NCBI RefSeq assembly: GCF_038051945.1
Contig: NZ_CP150302.1
Location: 558,001-622,000 of the forward strand
DNA: 64,000 nt
Source of the DNA: Paenibacillus sp. FSL H3-0469
GTDB taxonomy: Bacteria > Bacillota > Bacilli > Paenibacillales > Paenibacillaceae
Direction: 5' to 3'
The notes beneath the pieces were generated by a model. It was given only the letters and a program-made list of their open reading frames with translations. It was not told the origin of the DNA and made no database searches. Both the position numbers and the translations under genes were made by a program. Positions 47,529 to 55,360 of the stretch are shown piece by piece; positions within the stretch are counted from its first letter, which is position 1, and each line of letters opens with the position of its first letter.

Positions 47529-47645
47529 CTAAAATGGGCTATGGTCAGCGGAGCTTCTATTACCTACAATGGGAGCGTTATCATTGCACGGCTGTAAGGC
47601 TGGAATTGGGAACATTACTACGTCACTACGTCGAGGGAGTGAACA

Positions 47646-49016
47646 ATGCTAATCTCACAAGGCTTTCGTCCATCCCGTTACACCAAAGTAAGGGCTGTAC
47701 TGTTGGCAGGCTTGTTCATTATATGCCTGTTCTGCTGCCGTGAGGTCAATGCAGGGAGCAGTGCAGAAGCGGCTCTTCCGCTCCAGCCCATCATCGATTC
47801 AGCCCGTGAGGGAGATCTCATCACCCTGGCTCCGGGAACCTATTCGGGTCCGGTCCGGCTGGATAAGCGGGTGACGATTAACGGTAATGGCAAGGCGATT
47901 CTGCTGCATACAGCTAAGGACGAACAGGCTACGGTGCTAATCGCAGCAGACGGTGTAAGGCTTGAGAACCTGAAGATCCAGCAGAATAACGACGGGGAAG
48001 CAGCGGCTGTTCGTGTTGAAGCGGACAGAGTCACTTTGCAGGGACTGGTGATTCATTCGGCAGGGTACGGAATACTGCTGCGTGAAGCCGATGGCGGGGT
48101 GATCACGGACAATAAGATAAGCTGGTTCATCCCCAAAGGAGAAGCACCGGGAACGAGAGGCAACGGGATCGATCTCTATAGCTCTCACGGCGCTGTGATC
48201 CGTGGCAACGACATCGCTTATCTGCGGGATGGCATCTATCTGGAGAACAGCCGCAATACAGTGGTGGATCAGAACAAGCTCGCCTATCTGCGGTACGGGG
48301 TCCATTGCATGTATATCAATGGCTCGAAGGTCACTAACAACACCGGGGAATACAACATTACCGGCGCGATGGTGATGGGTGTAACGGATGTGGTCGTGTC
48401 CGGGAACTCCTTCCGCAAGCAGAGCCGGAATGTGCATTCACAGGGAATTCTGCTCTACGATGTGCAGAATTCAGAGATTATGAACAACCGGGTGGAAGGT
48501 AACCGGGTGGGGATTTACATGCAGCAGTCCTCGGATAACAAGCTGCAGCAGAACCTGGTGCTCCGCAACTATATCGGCGTGCAGTTCGAGAATGCAGAGG
48601 GCAACCGCTTTGAGCGTAACGGGTTTGTTGCGAATGTCATTGAGGCCCAGGCCACAGGCAGCAGGGACAATGAGATGAACGGGAATTACTGGGATGCCTT
48701 TGGCGGGCTGGATCTCACGGGGGATGGGGTCAGCGACCTGAAATATGCGATCAACCCCTTCTATCAGCAATTGGTTGCGGGCAATGCAGCGTATCAGTTG
48801 TTTTTCCAGTCGCCGGGGATGACCTTCCTGAGCGATATGTACACCGGCGGATCGGCAGGGTGGTCCACGGATTCAGCGCCGCTCATGCAGCTTGCGGCAG
48901 GTACAGTTAGCCCGGATCAGGCGGCAGGCGGACAAGGCACGGTCATGGTAGCAGGCTGGCTGCTGCTGTTCCTGTCCGTTATTACAATAATATACTTGGG
49001 GGTATTGCGGTTATGA
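47646..49016 (+). CDS. nosD: Nitrous-oxide reductase maturation protein NosD-like, right-handed beta-helix
   Basis: 456-aa exported protein: signal peptide (VRAVLLAGLFIICLFCC), a long parallel beta-helix of CASH/NosD repeats (about 60-370; IYLENSRNTVVDQNKL, GIYMQQSSDNKLQQN, NGNYWDAFGGLDLTGDGVSDLKY) and a C-terminal TM helix (about 435-455). NosD works with the NosF/NosY transporter to deliver sulfur or metal for the CuZ centre of NosZ outside the membrane. GAGGGAG precedes the ATG. It heads a tight five-gene operon, but no nosZ is in the window. Confidence 0.82.
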   Translation: MLISQGFRPSRYTKVRAVLLAGLFIICLFCCREVNAGSSAEAALPLQPIIDSAREGDLITLAPGTYSGPVRLDKRVTINGNGKAILLHTAKDEQATVLIAADGVRLENLKIQQNNDGEAAAVRVEADRVTLQGLVIHSAGYGILLREADGGVITDNKISWFIPKGEAPGTRGNGIDLYSSHGAVIRGNDIAYLRDGIYLENSRNTVVDQNKLAYLRYGVHCMYINGSKVTNNTGEYNITGAMVMGVTDVVVSGNSFRKQSRNVHSQGILLYDVQNSEIMNNRVEGNRVGIYMQQSSDNKLQQNLVLRNYIGVQFENAEGNRFERNGFVANVIEAQATGSRDNEMNGNYWDAFGGLDLTGDGVSDLKYAINPFYQQLVAGNAAYQLFFQSPGMTFLSDMYTGGSAGWSTDSAPLMQLAAGTVSPDQAAGGQGTVMVAGWLLLFLSVITIIYLGVLRL

Positions 49017-49561
49017 AACGATGGAGCCTGGTCTTGATAGTAGCAATGAGTCTGGTGATTCTAGCGGCCTGCGGGCAGAAGAAGTACGAGCCGGTAGCGG
49101 TCAATGAAGACGTCGATATCTGCGTGGTCTGCAATATGCAGGTGAAGGATGATGCCTTCGCCACTCAGCTAACGACCAAGGACGGCAAGAATTACAAGTT
49201 CGACGATATCGGCTGCATGAATGAGTGGAAGAAGAGTAACGGCACGGAGCAGATCGGTATGGATTATGTCCGCGACTATAACGACAAGAGCTGGATTGAA
49301 TTCAGCAAAGCGAGCTATGTGTATGACGCTTCTCTACGTACACCCATGGCTTATGGAGTGATCAGCTTCAAGGACAAGGCGGCAGCAGAAGCGTTCGTGA
49401 AGGAGCAGGGGGTAGGCGCTGTGCTGACCGCCGGAGAGCTGGCCTCCCATGAATGGAAGCAGAACAAGGATATGATGAACATGGGCATGCAGAGCGGGGA
49501 AGGTCATATGGAGGAGCATAGCTCAGAGGAAGGCACGCATTCCGAAGAGACGGATATGTGA
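49013..49561 (+). CDS. nosL: NosL-type copper chaperone lipoprotein
   Basis: 182 aa. Lipobox LAAC (Cys near residue 20), then CVVCNMQVKDDAFATQL with the C-x-M motif that binds Cu(I) in NosL, and IGCMNEW. The C-terminal tail is very rich in Met, His and Glu (MMNMGMQSGEGHMEEH), which could hold extra copper; ordinary NosL lacks so long a tail. It overlaps nosD by 4 nt. Confidence 0.85.
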   Translation: MKRWSLVLIVAMSLVILAACGQKKYEPVAVNEDVDICVVCNMQVKDDAFATQLTTKDGKNYKFDDIGCMNEWKKSNGTEQIGMDYVRDYNDKSWIEFSKASYVYDASLRTPMAYGVISFKDKAAAEAFVKEQGVGAVLTAGELASHEWKQNKDMMNMGMQSGEGHMEEHSSEEGTHSEETDM

Positions 49562-50385
49562 GTATGGCTGACATCCTGCATATTGCCCGCAGAGAGCTTA
49601 AGATGGGCTTCCGCAACCCGTGGGCCTATTCTTTCCTGGTCCTATTCTGCACCTTCAGTCTCGGGCTGCTGCTGATCCATGCGAATAACGTAGTCGAAGG
49701 CTATACTGCGGTTACGGGCTCCATGCTGAGCCTGATTCTGTATCTTTTGCCGCTGATGACGTTATTTCTGGGCTCCTTCTCACTGACCTCGGAACGGGAA
49801 GATGGAAGCTGGCAGCTCTTATCCACCTATCCCATTGGAACCTTATCCTTTGTTCTGGGAAAATACACCGGTCTAGCCGCTGTCCTGCTGACGATTGTAG
49901 CGTTTGGTTACGGGCTGATGGGGCTGGTCAGCGGCCTGCTCGGGATGGCTTTTGCGGCGGATACTTACTTCCTGTTCCTGGCCTTCTCGGCAGGTCTGGT
50001 CTTGCTGTTCCTGACGCTTGCCCTCTTCATCGGCTCGTTATCCCGCAACCGCTGGCAGGCCTTGACGATCTCGGTAGCGGTCTGGTTCTTCGCCGTAATC
50101 GGCTGGCCGACGTTCCTGATCGCAGGCCTCGGGCTGCTCCCGTATCTCTGGATCAAGCCTGCTCTGATAGTGCTGACGATTCTTAATCCGGCTGAGCTGG
50201 TGCGCCTGTTCGTGGTGGTGAAGCTGGGCGGAGGGTCCGTCCTGGGACCGGAATATTATCAGTGGGTGGAATGGATTAGCCGCCCGGGCGGCAGTCTGCT
50301 GTTCCTCGGGGTCTGCGCGGCCTGGGTGCTGCTGTCCATCTTAGCGGTATATTGGATCTGGGAGAGGGGGCGTTCCCGTGGATAA
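49558..50385 (+). CDS. nosY: NosY-type ABC permease
   Basis: 275-aa membrane protein with six TM helices and the ABC-2 type motif SLTSEREDGSWQLLSTYPI, as in NosY. Forms the NosFY transporter with the next gene. The start may be GTG 49558 (overlapping nosL) or ATG 49564; neither has a strong ribosome site, consistent with translational coupling. Confidence 0.82.
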   Translation: MSMADILHIARRELKMGFRNPWAYSFLVLFCTFSLGLLLIHANNVVEGYTAVTGSMLSLILYLLPLMTLFLGSFSLTSEREDGSWQLLSTYPIGTLSFVLGKYTGLAAVLLTIVAFGYGLMGLVSGLLGMAFAADTYFLFLAFSAGLVLLFLTLALFIGSLSRNRWQALTISVAVWFFAVIGWPTFLIAGLGLLPYLWIKPALIVLTILNPAELVRLFVVVKLGGGSVLGPEYYQWVEWISRPGGSLLFLGVCAAWVLLSILAVYWIWERGRSRG

Positions 50386-51097
50386 CCCGTTGTTGCAGGT
50401 GAAGCAAATCTCCAAGGTCATAGGGCGGCAAACACTGGTTGAAGAGATCAGCTTCCAGGTTCCCGGCGGCAGTATACTTGCCCTGTGCGGCGGGAATGGA
50501 GCCGGCAAAAGCACGGTGCTGCGGATGGTAGCCGGCATTCTACAGCCGACTTCCGGCGAAATTACGGTAAACGGGCTGAAGTGGAAGCAATCGCGCAAGC
50601 GCTTTTCCATGCAAATCGGCTATATGCCGGATGATTATCAATTCAGCCACGGATTGTCTGCGGAAGAGCTGCTGAATTTCTGGGCGGCATTGCGCCGGAT
50701 TCCCAGACGCAAACAGAGAGTAGAGGAAGTACTGGCTCTAGTCGGGCTTGCGGATAAGCGCAACAGCCTGGTGACTACCTTTTCCAAGGGGATGCGCCAG
50801 CGTGTGCTGTTCGCGCAAGCGCTGCTGGCGAAGCCGCCGCTCCTGATTATGGATGAGCCGACCAACGGGCTGGACCCGTTCTGGATGAACGAATTCGTGA
50901 AGCTGCTGCAGGACATCCGGGAAGAGGGGCATACCGTCCTCTTTTCCACCCATCAGCTGGAGATTGCGGACCGGGTGGCCGATCAGATTGTCTTCTTGAA
51001 TCAGGGCAAACATGTGGGGGCAGGTACGACCGCAGAGATCCGGGCAGAATTCGGTTCGCTGTACGCCGCCTTTCACCACAGTCTGGGGCTGGGATGA
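50378..51097 (+). CDS. nosF: NosF-type ABC ATPase
   Basis: 239-aa ATPase: Walker A GGNGAGKST, Q-loop GYMPDDYQF, signature FSKGMRQR, Walker B LLIMDEPTNGLD, switch FSTHQLE. GTG start after AGGGGG, overlapping nosY by 8 nt. Confidence 0.85.
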   Translation: MDNPLLQVKQISKVIGRQTLVEEISFQVPGGSILALCGGNGAGKSTVLRMVAGILQPTSGEITVNGLKWKQSRKRFSMQIGYMPDDYQFSHGLSAEELLNFWAALRRIPRRKQRVEEVLALVGLADKRNSLVTTFSKGMRQRVLFAQALLAKPPLLIMDEPTNGLDPFWMNEFVKLLQDIREEGHTVLFSTHQLEIADRVADQIVFLNQGKHVGAGTTAEIRAEFGSLYAAFHHSLGLG

Positions 51098-51618
51098 AGC
51101 TGCGCCGGATCGTTACTCTGGTGATTATTGCCGCTGCCTTTGCTGCCGGAATCTGGGTGTACCTTCAGCAGTCCAGCCAGCCTCCGGCCGGGAGAATGAC
51201 TGCAGGTGCTTCAGCTCCGGCGTTCGAAACGGTAACCTTGCAGGGGGAGAATGTGAGTCTCAGTGAATACAAGGGCCGGGTCGTGCTGCTTAACTTCTGG
51301 GCTACCTGGTGTAAGCCTTGTATGCGGGAAATGCCGCTCTTAAATGAACTAAGCCAATCCGCAGAGCTTCCAGTCGAGACCTTGTTCGTGAACGCTGGAG
51401 AATCTAAGGGGACGGTATCGGAGTATATGGCGGAGCAGCAATTCTCTTTTCCCGTAATTATCGATGTTACCGGAAGGATATCTGCCTCGTATAGCGTCAA
51501 TGCACTGCCGACAACTTATATCATCAATAAGGCGGGCGGGATAAGCAAAATCGTGGCCGGAGAGATCGGAGATCTCGATACGCTCAAGCAATGGCTGGCT
51601 GAGGCTGGAGCTGAATAA
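51094..51618 (+). CDS. TlpA/ResA-like membrane-anchored thioredoxin
   Basis: 174 aa. N-terminal membrane anchor (VTLVIIAAAFAAGIWVYL), thioredoxin fold with active site WATWCKPC and the cis-Pro region ALPTTYII. As an extracytoplasmic reductant it could keep cysteines or copper ligands of NosL or of an apo-copper enzyme reduced. Overlaps nosF by 4 nt; ends the operon. Confidence 0.85.
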   Translation: MKLRRIVTLVIIAAAFAAGIWVYLQQSSQPPAGRMTAGASAPAFETVTLQGENVSLSEYKGRVVLLNFWATWCKPCMREMPLLNELSQSAELPVETLFVNAGESKGTVSEYMAEQQFSFPVIIDVTGRISASYSVNALPTTYIINKAGGISKIVAGEIGDLDTLKQWLAEAGAE

Positions 51619-51690
51619 TTATATTCTATACAAAGTATAAAAACGGTAAGCTCTCCCAAAGTCATGAAATACAGATAATTATTATCTTTC

Positions 51691-51731
51691 AAAAAAAGCG
51701 AAACAGACGATTTAACTGTTTCGCTTTTTTT
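51691..51731 (+). terminator. Terminator of the nos-like operon
   Basis: AAAAAAGCGAAACAG / CTGTTTCGCTTTTTT perfect stem with T run; usable in both directions. Confidence 0.88.
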
Positions 51732-51786
51732 ATCTCAGAAGAAAATTCCCAGAAGGGATTTTTTACTTTTTAGCAATTCTGCCCAA

Positions 51787-52013
51787 CTTTTCAAAGCGGG
51801 TGTTGTTCTTCAGGGGCATTTGGCTTGGCGTAACGGACTGAGGTGCTCTTATCCGGGAAGAAAGTCGTCACTTGGGCGATTAACGGACTCCACAGGCCTT
51901 ATCCTTTGCGCGTCAGCTCCAAAACGACTCGTAGAAGGACGATAAGGTCGCCTGAGTCCGTTACACTGCAAAAAGTGGCATTTTCGCGGGGATAAGATCT
52001 CTCCGGTCCGTTA
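51787..52013. repeat. TAACGGACT intergenic array, two direct and two inverted copies, 50-bp steps
   Basis: TAACGGACT starts at 51831 and 51881 (50 bp apart). The reverse complement motif (A/G)GTCCGTTA ends at 51963 and 52013 (50 bp apart). The whole is a large imperfect palindrome. The first 60 bp also occurs at 11307-11366. Confidence 0.7.
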
Positions 52014-52075
52014 GATTTTGGGTGGATAGGGTTTAACAAGCTTATCCATTCTTTTTAAATCTGATTTTAGAACTC

Positions 52076-52102
52076 AAAAAAAGAAAAATTATTTCTTTTT
52101 TT
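52076..52102. terminator. A/T-only hairpin upstream of the amino-sugar operon
   Basis: AAAAAAAGAAA / TTTCTTTTTTT stem, 11 bp. May act as a weak terminator or bent DNA upstream of the promoter. Confidence 0.4.
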
Positions 52103-52142
52103 AATTTATTTTAGGAAAAATACTTCATTTAATTAAAATTTC

Positions 52143-52188
52143 TGCTATACTCATTGCAAAGAGGGAGCAATAAGTCAGGAATCCTGAC
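52143..52188 (+). promoter_or_regulatory. Extended -10 promoter and 15-bp operator palindrome of the amino-sugar operon
   Basis: TGCTATACT (52143-52151) is an extended -10. About 22 bp downstream, GTCAGGA-A-TCCTGAC (52174-52188) is a perfect 7-bp inverted repeat placed where a repressor would block transcription. The RpiR protein of the same locus is a candidate binder. Confidence 0.5.
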
Positions 52189-52234
52189 GCGGGAAGGGCG
52201 CTCGCCTTACACTTAATCTGAGGGGGAATGTGGT

Positions 52235-53557
52235 GTGGGAACTAACAGAAAGGGCTTCACAGTATCGCTGCTGCTGACCATGTCTATGCTGCTTGCGGCT
52301 TGTGGAGGAAATGGCAATACCAAGGGGACACCGGATGCCGGAAGCACCGGAGCACCCGGCACGGGCGCTGAAGCTACGGCTGCGGCAGAGCCGGTGAAGC
52401 TTGAATTCTGGACGATTGCACTTCAGCCTACGTTCAATGATTACTTCAATAATCTGATCACCCAGTATGAGAGCAGTCACCCCGGGGTGACGGTGGAGTG
52501 GAAGGACTATCCCTATGATGCAATCTCACAGCGGCTGTTGACTAGTACAGCGAGCGGCAAGAGTCCCGATGTCGTGAATCTGAACACCGAATTCGCCAGC
52601 CAGTTAGGCAGTAAGGGAGCGCTGCTGAATCTGAACGAGTACCTGACGGATGAGCAGGCGAAGAGTTATTTTGAGGGGATTTATAATTCTACGGTATTGG
52701 GCGGCCAGGCTTACGCGCTTCCCTGGTACACAGGCACAGAGGTGCTGTTCATGAACAAAAAGCTGGTAGAGAAGGCCGGCCTCGACCCTGCCAGTCCGCC
52801 GCAGACCCGTGAGGAGCTGGTGGAGTGGGCCCGCCAGGTTCATGAGAAGACCGGGGCTGCGGGATATGCGCAGCAGCTGGTCTCCAAGCTGTTCCCGATT
52901 GACGGCATCCCGATTCTGAACGAGGACAAGACGGCCGCAGCCTTCAATACGCCGGAAGCCGAGGCCATGATCACCCAGATGCGCGATCTGATGAAGGAAG
53001 GCGTGGTACTCAAGGAGGATGCGGACTTCAGCAAGCAAATCCAGTATTTCTCCGGTGAGCAGGTGGCCTTCCAGCTATCCGGCCCGACGTTCATTAACTT
53101 CATTAAGACCTCCGCGCCGGATGTCTACAAGAACACCATCGCTGTCCCGCTGCCGACAGGCAAAGCGAATCTGCGTCTCTCCAACTCCATGAACCTGGTG
53201 GTGCCGCAAAAGTCGAAGAACCCGCAGCAGGCTGTCGAATTCGCCGCCTTCATTACGAACGCCGAGAACCAGACAGCCTTCTCCAAGGTCGCCAACACAC
53301 TGCCGTCAAGCAAGGCGTCGATTCAAGATCCGTTCTTCACCGACTCTGACGGTTCACTCGAAGCTGAAGCGAAGGTGGCTTCCTCGCAGAGTCTCGACAA
53401 GGCTACCGATTATATGGTCGGCGTCCCAAGCGCCGCAGATATTAACTCTGCACTGGCACGGGGCCTGCAGGAGATTCTGATGAACGGCGCAGACATCAAG
53501 GAGACGCTGAACAAGGTAGAGAAGGAAGTCAATAATATTATCAGTCAGGGTTCCTAA
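52235..53557 (+). CDS. Sugar ABC transporter substrate-binding lipoprotein (family 1)
   Basis: 440 aa. Lipoprotein signal (FTVSLLLTMSMLLAAC, lipobox LLAAC), a short Gly/Thr/Ala linker, then a family 1 sugar-binding body beginning VKLEFWTIALQPTFNDYF. It would capture an N-acetylhexosamine-containing sugar, judged from its GH84/NanE neighbours. GTG start with AGGGGGA 7 nt upstream. First gene of the amino-sugar locus. Confidence 0.85.
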   Translation: MGTNRKGFTVSLLLTMSMLLAACGGNGNTKGTPDAGSTGAPGTGAEATAAAEPVKLEFWTIALQPTFNDYFNNLITQYESSHPGVTVEWKDYPYDAISQRLLTSTASGKSPDVVNLNTEFASQLGSKGALLNLNEYLTDEQAKSYFEGIYNSTVLGGQAYALPWYTGTEVLFMNKKLVEKAGLDPASPPQTREELVEWARQVHEKTGAAGYAQQLVSKLFPIDGIPILNEDKTAAAFNTPEAEAMITQMRDLMKEGVVLKEDADFSKQIQYFSGEQVAFQLSGPTFINFIKTSAPDVYKNTIAVPLPTGKANLRLSNSMNLVVPQKSKNPQQAVEFAAFITNAENQTAFSKVANTLPSSKASIQDPFFTDSDGSLEAEAKVASSQSLDKATDYMVGVPSAADINSALARGLQEILMNGADIKETLNKVEKEVNNIISQGS

Positions 53558-53642
53558 GTTGCTGAAGCATAGCTGATAAGGGGGAGTTTCTCCCCCGATT
53601 CATATCAATTGAGGGTATTTGAAGGAGTGGGAGGTGTAGCGG

Positions 53643-54524
53643 GTGTACAAGGGGTTTCGGTCTGAATCTTTTACTGCATGGGCGTTTATGGCGCCGGGGC
53701 TGCTGTTTCTGGCGGTGTTTACCTTTTGGCCGATTATATACGGAGTACCGCTCTCATTGACAAATTATTCGGTCATTGCCGAGACGAATTATGTAGGTCT
53801 GGATAACTTCACCCGGGCCTTTCAGGATCATAATTTCCTGATTTCACTGTGGAATTCACTGGTATATGTGCTGATTGTGCCGGTGATTCAGATCATTTCG
53901 ATCTTAATGGCGATTCTGGTCAACAGCCGGATTCCTGGAGTCAAAATGTTCCGGGCCGCCTACTATATACCTGTCGTGACCTCGATGGTTGCGGTAGCGC
54001 TGATCTGGAGCTGGCTGCTCGGCAATAACGGAGTTGTCAATTACCTGCTGCTGAAGGCAGGGATGATCAGTGAACAGGTCTCCTGGTTGTCCACGAGCAG
54101 CACGGCGCTGTATGTTCTAATGTTCATTACGATGTGGAAGGGTCTCGGCTATTATATGATGCTCTATCTGGCTGGGCTTCAGGGCATTCCGGCAGATCTG
54201 TATGAGGCTGCCAGGGTGGATGGTGCAGGGCCGCTGCGGCTGATTGTACATGTAACGCTGCCGCTGCTGCGACCGCATATTCTGTTCTGTACACTAATCT
54301 CGGTGATGGGCGCGATCCGGGTGTTCGATGAGGTCTACATTCTGACCAAGGGCGGGCCGGGAACGTCCACGCTGACCTCAAGCGTCTATATTTTTCAAAA
54401 AGGGCTGGAGCAGTTCAACTTCGGCTATGCCTCGGCGCTCGGGCTGATCGTCAGTGTGATGGTGGGAGCGCTTAGTGTACTTGTATTCAGACTGAACCGG
54501 AAAGGCGGGGTGAATTCCTATTGA
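53643..54524 (+). CDS. Sugar ABC transporter permease, MalF type
   Basis: 293-aa membrane protein with six TM helices and the EAA loop DLYEAARVDGAGPLRLIVHVTLP. GTG start after GGGAGG. Overlaps the second permease by one base (TGATG). No ATPase is encoded in the locus, so a shared MsmX-type ATPase elsewhere is expected. Confidence 0.87.
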   Translation: MYKGFRSESFTAWAFMAPGLLFLAVFTFWPIIYGVPLSLTNYSVIAETNYVGLDNFTRAFQDHNFLISLWNSLVYVLIVPVIQIISILMAILVNSRIPGVKMFRAAYYIPVVTSMVAVALIWSWLLGNNGVVNYLLLKAGMISEQVSWLSTSSTALYVLMFITMWKGLGYYMMLYLAGLQGIPADLYEAARVDGAGPLRLIVHVTLPLLRPHILFCTLISVMGAIRVFDEVYILTKGGPGTSTLTSSVYIFQKGLEQFNFGYASALGLIVSVMVGALSVLVFRLNRKGGVNSY

Positions 54525-55342
54525 TGCCGCGTAGCTTACGTTATTTCATAACATACCTGCTGCTGATCCTGCTTGCCCTGTTCATGATGGGTCCGTTCCT
54601 GTGGCTGCTCAGCGTCTCGCTGATGCCGGGGCGCAACGTGTTTGCGAACCCGCCGGCGATTCTGCCCACCTTCATTGCGTTCGACAACTATGTGCAGGTG
54701 TGGAACTTCATGAATTTCCCGCGTTACATTCTGAATACGGTCATCATCACGCTGCTGGGAGTCGTGTTCAACATTATACTGTCCTGTCTGACAGCGTATC
54801 CGCTGGCAGCCTTCCGGTTCAAGGGCCGAAATCTGGTCTTCACACTGCTGATCTCGACCATGATTATTCCGTCGGCAACCGCCATGATTGTGCATTATCT
54901 GACGATTCAGGCTTTTCAGCTGGGCAATACATTCTTCGGTGTTGTTCTTCCGGCTGCGGTATCCGTGTTCAATATCTTCCTGATGCGGCAGACATTCCTG
55001 GGTATTCCGGCAGACATCCGGGATTCGGGTAAAATGGACGGAGCCTCCGAGCTGCGGATCTTCATCCAACTGGTGATGCCGCTCGTCAAGCCGGGAATTG
55101 CCGTCATCGGGCTGCTGGAGGTCATGGCCTTCTGGAACAACTTCCTGTGGCCGATTGTCGTATTGGACGACCCGGAGAAGTATCCGCTCGCGGCGGCCCT
55201 GACGTATCTGAACGGGCAATTCTCCTATAACTTCGGCTGGATTGCCGCCGGAACCATGATCTCGGTGCTGCCGATCATCCTCGTGTTCCTATTCACGCAG
55301 AAGTATTATATGGAAGGGATTGCCGGAGCTATAAAAGGCTAA
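54524..55342 (+). CDS. Sugar ABC transporter permease, MalG type
   Basis: 272 aa, six TM helices, EAA loop DIRDSGKMDGASELRIFIQLVMP (Asp-Ser-Gly in place of the usual Glu-Ala-Ala), end GIAGAIKG. ATG 54524 shares one base with the stop of the first permease; AGGCGGGGTG lies upstream. Confidence 0.87.
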   Translation: MPRSLRYFITYLLLILLALFMMGPFLWLLSVSLMPGRNVFANPPAILPTFIAFDNYVQVWNFMNFPRYILNTVIITLLGVVFNIILSCLTAYPLAAFRFKGRNLVFTLLISTMIIPSATAMIVHYLTIQAFQLGNTFFGVVLPAAVSVFNIFLMRQTFLGIPADIRDSGKMDGASELRIFIQLVMPLVKPGIAVIGLLEVMAFWNNFLWPIVVLDDPEKYPLAAALTYLNGQFSYNFGWIAAGTMISVLPIILVFLFTQKYYMEGIAGAIKG

Positions 55343-55360
55343 CTAAGGAGGCACAACTCA

